Positions 59,819 to 64,000 of a stretch of DNA of 64,000 nucleotides are shown here, piece after piece. Source of the DNA: an uncultured Clostridia bacterium (lineage in GTDB: Bacteria; Bacillota; Clostridia; Oscillospirales; Ruminococcaceae); NCBI GenBank assembly GCA_944386805.1, contig CALXCO010000003.1, positions 1 to 64,000 on the forward strand. Reading direction: 5' to 3'. The notes beneath the pieces were generated by a model. That model saw only the letters and a program-made list of their open reading frames with translations. It was not told the DNA's origin and searched no databases. Position 1 is the first letter of the stretch, and each line of letters opens with the position of its first letter. Position numbers and translations under genes: made by a program.

Positions 59819-60691
59819 TCACCCGTTTTTATGTTCGATATCGTAATCGACGTCATAGTAAGGACGGTTGTCCTGATATTCAGGGTTGGTCGTGCTGATG
59901 ATATTGTTGACAAAATCCAGCGCCCGATCGAGTTCTTCCCTGTTTTCTTCACTATCCTTTGCCGAATTTCCGAGGTAGCGAACACAGAGATAATACCGGC
60001 GCTCCGGATACCCTTCGACCTCAATTCCTCCCAGCGAAGACAGGTGCCAGGTTTCACCCAGCGGATGGTCGGTGATATCGATCTTATCGCCGTCGACATA
60101 GTCGACATCGGGATACAGTTCTCCAAAATCGATGAACATGCTGTCACCCTCGGTGCCGCCCATGACAATATCATAGGTATAGTCATCCAGGATAAAGACC
60201 AGCTCCGAACCAGCCGACAGCTCAGCGATAAACTTCTGATAATAGGCATTGGCCATCTCGATATCTTCCATGCTGAAATAAGATTCGCTGGCAGCGATAT
60301 AGATTTCGCCGTCGCCGTTATAATCCGCTGCATATGCAGCCAGATCTTCGTCGATTGCTTCGGTAAAGTAGCTGACGCCGGTATAGGTCGCGACGCCGAT
60401 GGAAAGATCGGGCTTTGGCGAGAAAAAGACGTCCTTAATAAACCAAATTCCCAGCACACCGAACAGAACGGTCATCCAGGTGCGCAGCTTATAATGGTAC
60501 CAGTAGTTTTTCCATTTTTGCTTAAAAGTTTTCGGGCGGAGTTCCTCTTCTTTTTCAAAAGTGAGTCCTTCACCTTCACCGAGCTGTCTGCCCTCCTGCG
60601 CCGCCTGACGCATTTTTTTCAGTTCGATCAGCTCCTGCATTTCCTTGCGGCGCAGTTCCTGTTCTGTCAGGCGCCTTTTCTTTTTCGCCAT
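59819..60691 (-). CDS. Single-span membrane protein of unknown function
   Basis: A 290-residue protein. The N-terminal 65 residues are highly charged and helical (KKKRRLTEQELRRKEMQELIELKK), probably a coiled coil in the cytoplasm; one membrane span lies at about 78-95 (MTVLFGVLGIWFIKDVFF); the remaining 190 residues are acidic, predicted outside, with DEDLAAYAADYNGDGEIYI and GGTEGDSMFIDFGELYPDV. I do not recognise the family. The ATG at 60691 is used because AAAGG lies 9 bases upstream; an ATG three codons before it touches the ribosome site. Confidence 0.78.
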   Translation of the reverse strand: MAKKKRRLTEQELRRKEMQELIELKKMRQAAQEGRQLGEGEGLTFEKEEELRPKTFKQKWKNYWYHYKLRTWMTVLFGVLGIWFIKDVFFSPKPDLSIGVATYTGVSYFTEAIDEDLAAYAADYNGDGEIYIAASESYFSMEDIEMANAYYQKFIAELSAGSELVFILDDYTYDIVMGGTEGDSMFIDFGELYPDVDYVDGDKIDITDHPLGETWHLSSLGGIEVEGYPERRYYLCVRYLGNSAKDSEENREELDRALDFVNNIISTTNPEYQDNRPYYDVDYDIEHKNG

Positions 60692-60938
60692 GTCCGTCAT
60701 CCTTTCACTGCCGCGGACCGAAAGCCAAAAGTTCATAACGCCGTGACAGTTTATTTATAAATGCCCTGAACCTGAAGCAACCTTCCACCCCACATAGGGG
60801 CAGAAGGTTTGCCAACAGTCGTTTTTGAACATTATACCAATATCCGACGGAAAAATCAACCGGACCGCGCAATTATTCAGAAAAAGTTCCCAATCGGTAA
60901 ACCGTTCATCCAAAATTCGGTCACGGTTGCAGCCATTC
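60692..60938. other. Intergenic region between unknown protein and AraC gene
   Basis: About 250 bases between two minus-strand genes. It should hold the terminator of the AraC gene and the promoter of the membrane protein, but I find neither a clear T-tailed hairpin nor a good promoter. No coding region is supported. Confidence 0.4.
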
Positions 60939-61787
60939 TCAGGTCTGGCCGCCATCCGTTCCACCACGGCGGAATTCACGCGGCGAACAGCCATATGTAT
61001 TTTTAAACACCCGGTTAAAGGTCTTGGCATTCTGGAAGCCCGAACGGATGACCACCTCAGTAATGGGCAGACCGGTTGTCAGCAACAGCTGCTGTGCTTT
61101 TTGAAGCCGGAGTGCGGTCAGATACTGGTGGAAATGAATCCCGGTATGGCTGCGGAAAAAGCGGGAGAAATAGTTCATATTGAACCCCATCACATCGGCG
61201 CATTCCTTGAGAGAGATATCCCGCGTATAATTTTCCGCCAGAAAAGAGAGGGTTTTTTTCAGGTTGACATCCCGGTTATCCCGGCGTGCCATTCCTTCCC
61301 CGCTCTGCGGCAGTTCACGCTGGATCATCAGCGCCATCTCAAACAGCAGCCCACGCACTGCAACCTGCCATCCAGGTGCCTGTGCATTTGCCTCAGCATA
61401 GAGGTTCTCCGCCAGCCGGCGAAACCGTCCGGCGGTCGGTTCTTCCCACTGGCCGGAGCAGCGCAGGATATTCAGCGGAAGGACCGCCTGACTGCCGCCG
61501 CCTTCAAACAGCCTTGGTTCGACCATCCGAGGTGAAAACCGAACCGAAAGCCATCTGGCTTCCGGGTGGTTTTTCAGGCAATGCACCTCTCCGCTGTCGA
61601 TCAGCAGCATCTGACCGGTTTGCAGCAGGTATTCCCGACCGGGGATTACAACCTCAACCATTCCCTCTTTTACGCAGACCAGTTCCAGCTCATCATGCCA
61701 GTGATAAAGCTGGCCGCCATCTGTCAGAAGCTCCGCCGAAAAGGGGAAATCCGAACGGAGAATCCGTCCCTGATAAATCGCTTCCAT
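60939..61787 (-). CDS. AraC-family transcriptional regulator
   Basis: A 282-residue regulator with an N-terminal cupin sensor (about 15-110: LYHWHDELELVCVKEGMVEVVI, LLQTGQMLLIDSGEVHCLKNH) and a C-terminal AraC domain (about 175-275: SLKECADVMGFNMNYFSRFFRSHTG, TEVVIRSGFQNAKTFNRVFKNTYGCSPREFR). It resembles regulators of sugar utilisation. No target operon is adjacent; the kdg genes 1.2 kb away are a possibility. Confidence 0.9.
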   Translation of the reverse strand: MEAIYQGRILRSDFPFSAELLTDGGQLYHWHDELELVCVKEGMVEVVIPGREYLLQTGQMLLIDSGEVHCLKNHPEARWLSVRFSPRMVEPRLFEGGGSQAVLPLNILRCSGQWEEPTAGRFRRLAENLYAEANAQAPGWQVAVRGLLFEMALMIQRELPQSGEGMARRDNRDVNLKKTLSFLAENYTRDISLKECADVMGFNMNYFSRFFRSHTGIHFHQYLTALRLQKAQQLLLTTGLPITEVVIRSGFQNAKTFNRVFKNTYGCSPREFRRGGTDGGQT

Positions 61788-61941
61788 ATTCCCAACTCCT
61801 TTATATTGTCCGACTGCCGGATGTACGGCAGACAGGCAGTAAACGGAGACTGGCGGCGGCCTTTTCAGCTCTTTCTTTTTATACGCCAGTCCCGCTGATT
61901 ATCAGGCGGTGATTCATTCCGCCCGTTCAATCCCAGAATAA

Positions 61942-63828
61942 TTACAGTTCACCGGCGAGAATTCTCTTTTTTGTCTCTTCCGCGTCGGCGATATACAGAC
62001 GGTACCAGGTGATAAATACCAGAATCGACCACAGCTTGCGGTAGTTATCCGCCTTGCCGCTGCGATGGTCTTCCAGCATTTTCAGTGCCGCCTGTTTATC
62101 GATATATTCATCCGCCTTCGAGTGGAGGATGATATCCCGTGCCCATTCATACAGCTCGTTTTTCAGCCAGACCCGGACAGGGACCGGGTATCCCAGCTTG
62201 GGACGCATGAAGGTTTCGGGGTTTACATAATCTTTAAAGGCATACCGCAGCAGGTATTTGGTGGTACCTTCCCGCAGTTTTTCATCGACCGACAGGCTGG
62301 ACGCGAACTTCCAGACCTCACGGTCCAGGAAAGGTACGCGAACTTCCAGCGAATGTGCCATCGACAGACGGTCGCCCTTGACGAGGATATCGCCGCGCAG
62401 CCAGGTCATCAGGTCACAGTACTGCATCCGGATCATCGGATGTTCACCTTTGGTCTGCGCGAAGATATCGCGGGTCAGTTCGGTATAGCTCTGCGCAGGG
62501 TTATATGTCTTGAGGAACGACTTTTTCTCCTTCTCATCAAACAGGAAGGCGTTGCCGACATACCGGTCTTCCAAACGGGTACCAGCGCGATGGAAGAAAG
62601 CTTTTCCCTTGACCCCATCCGGCCAGATTGCCGAGATACCGCGGCAGGCAGCCTTGAAAATGGCGGGCGCGTTTTCAAAACGTCCGGACAGCTGGGAATC
62701 CTTATAGAACTTGTAGCCGCCGAACAGCTCGTCCGAACCTTCGCCCGACAGAATCGTCTTGACATACCGTGCAGCCTCTCCAGCAATCATATAGATCGCG
62801 ACGGTCGACGGGTCAGCGACAGGGCTGTCCAGACTCCAGACCACCCGTTCAAATGCCTCCCGGAACTGTTCGCAGTTGCCCTTGAGCTTAATATGCTCAA
62901 CATTCAGGTGTTTGGCGATTTCACTTGCGTCATCAATTTCCGAGTAGGAAGCGACGTCAAATCCGACAGTCAGTGCCTTGATACCGGGGTTAATCCGGCT
63001 GGAAATCGCGGTGATAATTGCCGAGTCGATGCCGGAGGACAGGAAGGTTCCGACCTCAACGTCCGAAATCATATGGTACTCGACCGATTCGGTCAGCACC
63101 TTGCGCAGACGTTCTGCCTTGCTTTCAAAGCTTTCGCGGGTCGGGGTCTGGAAGCGGTAGTCCTCATACTGGACGATCTTCTCAATTCCCTTTGCACTGA
63201 GCAGCATATAATGGGAAGCCTCCAACACCGAAACCTTGCCGCTGATGGTATAAGGTTCGGGGACATACTGGAAGGTGAAGTAATGCTGGAGCATCTTCGG
63301 GTCGACGGTAAAGCCGCCCATCTCCTCATCGAAGATAAATGCCTTCATCTCAGATGCAAAGATAACACCCAATTCGGTTTCCCGGTAGTACATCGGTTTA
63401 ATGCCAAACGGGTCACGGCCGACAAAGCAGTTTTTCTGTTCGCCGTCATAGATCATAATCGCGAACATGCCGCGCAGCATCTTAATAAAATCAGGTCCAT
63501 ATTTCCGATACAGAGCGACAATTACCTCAATTTCGGAATTGGTATGAAACTCGATACCCTCTTCCAGCAGCGGTTTACGCAGATCACGGTAGTTATAGAT
63601 CTCCCCATTAAAGACGGCGGTAAACCGTCCATCGGGAGAGGTATACGGCTGAGAACCGGTATCCAGGTCGATAATTGAAAGCCGTCTGAAGGCGACGCAG
63701 AAGCTGTCACGCACAATATAATCGCTCTCATCCGGACCACGATGGCGGATGGTATGAGACATCGTCGTCAACAGTTTTTCATCATTCAGCGAAGCATCCC
63801 GGTTAAACATTCCGACAAATCCGCACAC
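61942..63828 (-). CDS. asnB: Asparagine synthase (glutamine-hydrolysing)
   Basis: A 628-residue enzyme making asparagine from aspartate, ATP and glutamine. The GTG at 63828 is the start because it places Cys next to the initiator (M-CGFVGMFN), as the N-terminal glutamine amidotransferase requires, and GGAAAGGGG is upstream; the longer frame to 63915 would bury this cysteine. RGPDES, FNGEIYNY and the GMFAIMIYD region mark the glutaminase domain (1-215). The synthetase PP-loop is FLSSGIDSAI (about 260) and SGEGSDELFGGY follows at about 360. The length of the last 60 residues fits AsnB of the B. subtilis AsnB/AsnO type. Confidence 0.95.
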   Translation of the reverse strand: MCGFVGMFNRDASLNDEKLLTTMSHTIRHRGPDESDYIVRDSFCVAFRRLSIIDLDTGSQPYTSPDGRFTAVFNGEIYNYRDLRKPLLEEGIEFHTNSEIEVIVALYRKYGPDFIKMLRGMFAIMIYDGEQKNCFVGRDPFGIKPMYYRETELGVIFASEMKAFIFDEEMGGFTVDPKMLQHYFTFQYVPEPYTISGKVSVLEASHYMLLSAKGIEKIVQYEDYRFQTPTRESFESKAERLRKVLTESVEYHMISDVEVGTFLSSGIDSAIITAISSRINPGIKALTVGFDVASYSEIDDASEIAKHLNVEHIKLKGNCEQFREAFERVVWSLDSPVADPSTVAIYMIAGEAARYVKTILSGEGSDELFGGYKFYKDSQLSGRFENAPAIFKAACRGISAIWPDGVKGKAFFHRAGTRLEDRYVGNAFLFDEKEKKSFLKTYNPAQSYTELTRDIFAQTKGEHPMIRMQYCDLMTWLRGDILVKGDRLSMAHSLEVRVPFLDREVWKFASSLSVDEKLREGTTKYLLRYAFKDYVNPETFMRPKLGYPVPVRVWLKNELYEWARDIILHSKADEYIDKQAALKMLEDHRSGKADNYRKLWSILVFITWYRLYIADAEETKKRILAGEL

Positions 63829-63919
63829 AATCAAAACCCCTTTCCAACGGGCAGCCATTCTGCCCTGTTCAAGCGCTGTACCGGTATCTTTCCCACAATA
63901 CCGGCAGGCTATCATACAA

Positions 63920-63954
63920 ATATCCTTCCCCGCACTGTAAACAGGGAAGGATAT
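63920..63954 (-). promoter_or_regulatory. Inverted repeat in the asnB upstream region
   Basis: ATATCCTTCCC (63920-63930) and GGGAAGGATAT (63944-63954) form a perfect 11-base inverted repeat with a 13-base loop, about 90 bases before the asnB start. TATACAAT follows upstream on the minus strand (near 63960-63970) as a possible -10 element. The repeat lacks a T run and is more like a leader structure or operator than a terminator. Confidence 0.5.
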
Positions 63955-64000
63955 ACGTCATTGTATAATATTCAATTATTTGTTAAAGATGGACAGCAGC

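Noticed and set aside
62065..63678. 537-codon open frame on the plus strand
   Set aside because: It is antisense to asnB, whose active-site motifs are all intact.
63976..64000. Possible 3-prime end of another minus-strand gene (reads LLSIFNK then stop)
   Set aside because: Only 25 bases are available, and another frame also gives a stop there; it cannot be supported.
1..64000. CRISPR arrays, tRNA, rRNA, intact insertion sequences or prophage genes
   Set aside because: None could be recognised by eye; a covariance or profile search could still find a small RNA that I missed.

Overview
The window reads as a chromosome segment of a spore-forming, low-GC-lineage but moderately GC-rich anaerobe of the Clostridia, most like Oscillospiraceae/Ruminococcaceae. 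The grounds are a spoIIGA-sigE sporulation pair, an FMN-type enoyl-ACP reductase (FabK) instead of FabI, an S-box (SAM-I) riboswitch on metK, Firmicutes-style promoters (TTGACA-17-TATAAT) and strong AGGAGG ribosome sites, and a UgpC/MsmK-type shared sugar ATPase. The taxonomic call is inference from gene content; no 16S or other marker search was possible. I see no phage, no intact insertion sequence, no CRISPR array and no tRNA or rRNA gene. It is mainly core chromosome with one decayed recombinase.

Layout. 1-4.2 kb: 5-prime part of glgB (minus), a DUF1835/DUF3658 protein, a KtrB/TrkH potassium channel subunit and a small membrane protein. 4.2-7.2 kb: a large EAL-type cyclic-di-GMP protein with PAS and GAF sensors. 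7.4-11 kb (minus): a probable operon of a DedA/TVP38 membrane protein, two TrkA-like K+ gating proteins and lexA, followed by a broken serine recombinase. 11.2-13.2 kb: promoter, SAM riboswitch, metK and a Nudix hydrolase. 13.3-18.6 kb: AraC regulator, a polar amino-acid ABC transporter (lipoprotein, permease, ATPase) and an AbgB-like amidohydrolase. 18.6-28.6 kb: CNNM/CBS transporter-like protein with a structured leader, mnmA, rnhA, EcsC, pyrE, SGNH hydrolase, DUF3048 lipoprotein, a Gfo/Idh oxidoreductase, an Xre/DUF3169 pair with an operator array, and a metallo-beta-lactamase-fold hydrolase.

28.7-38.7 kb is a nearly complete type II fatty acid synthesis locus: fabH-fabK-fabG-fabF-accB-fabZ-accC-accD-accA-acpP on the minus strand, and fabD on the plus strand. 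The two transcription units are driven by promoters that face each other and overlap in their transcripts, with a palindrome inside the fabD promoter and a terminator-like hairpin in the fabD leader. fabD is cotranscribed with a mannose-6-phosphate isomerase gene and a ROK-type regulator. 41-47.6 kb: membrane protein, GH32 fructan/sucrose hydrolase, second metallo-beta-lactamase-fold protein, then a two-gene unit pairing a cytoplasmic BMP-domain protein (with a ParB-like N terminus) with a metallophosphoesterase; this is the least explained unit of the window.

47.6-53.8 kb (minus): sigE and spoIIGA, an Xre/zinc-ribbon protein, and the ribosomal/transcription block rpmG-secE-nusG-rplK-rplA-rplJ-rplL with its L10 leader; rpoB does not follow rplL. 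53.9-64 kb: HAD hydrolase, a PadR-HAAS-lipoprotein operon, the UgpC-type ATPase, an Entner-Doudoroff/uronate pair (KDPG aldolase and KDG kinase), an unknown single-membrane-span protein, a second AraC regulator and asparagine synthase.
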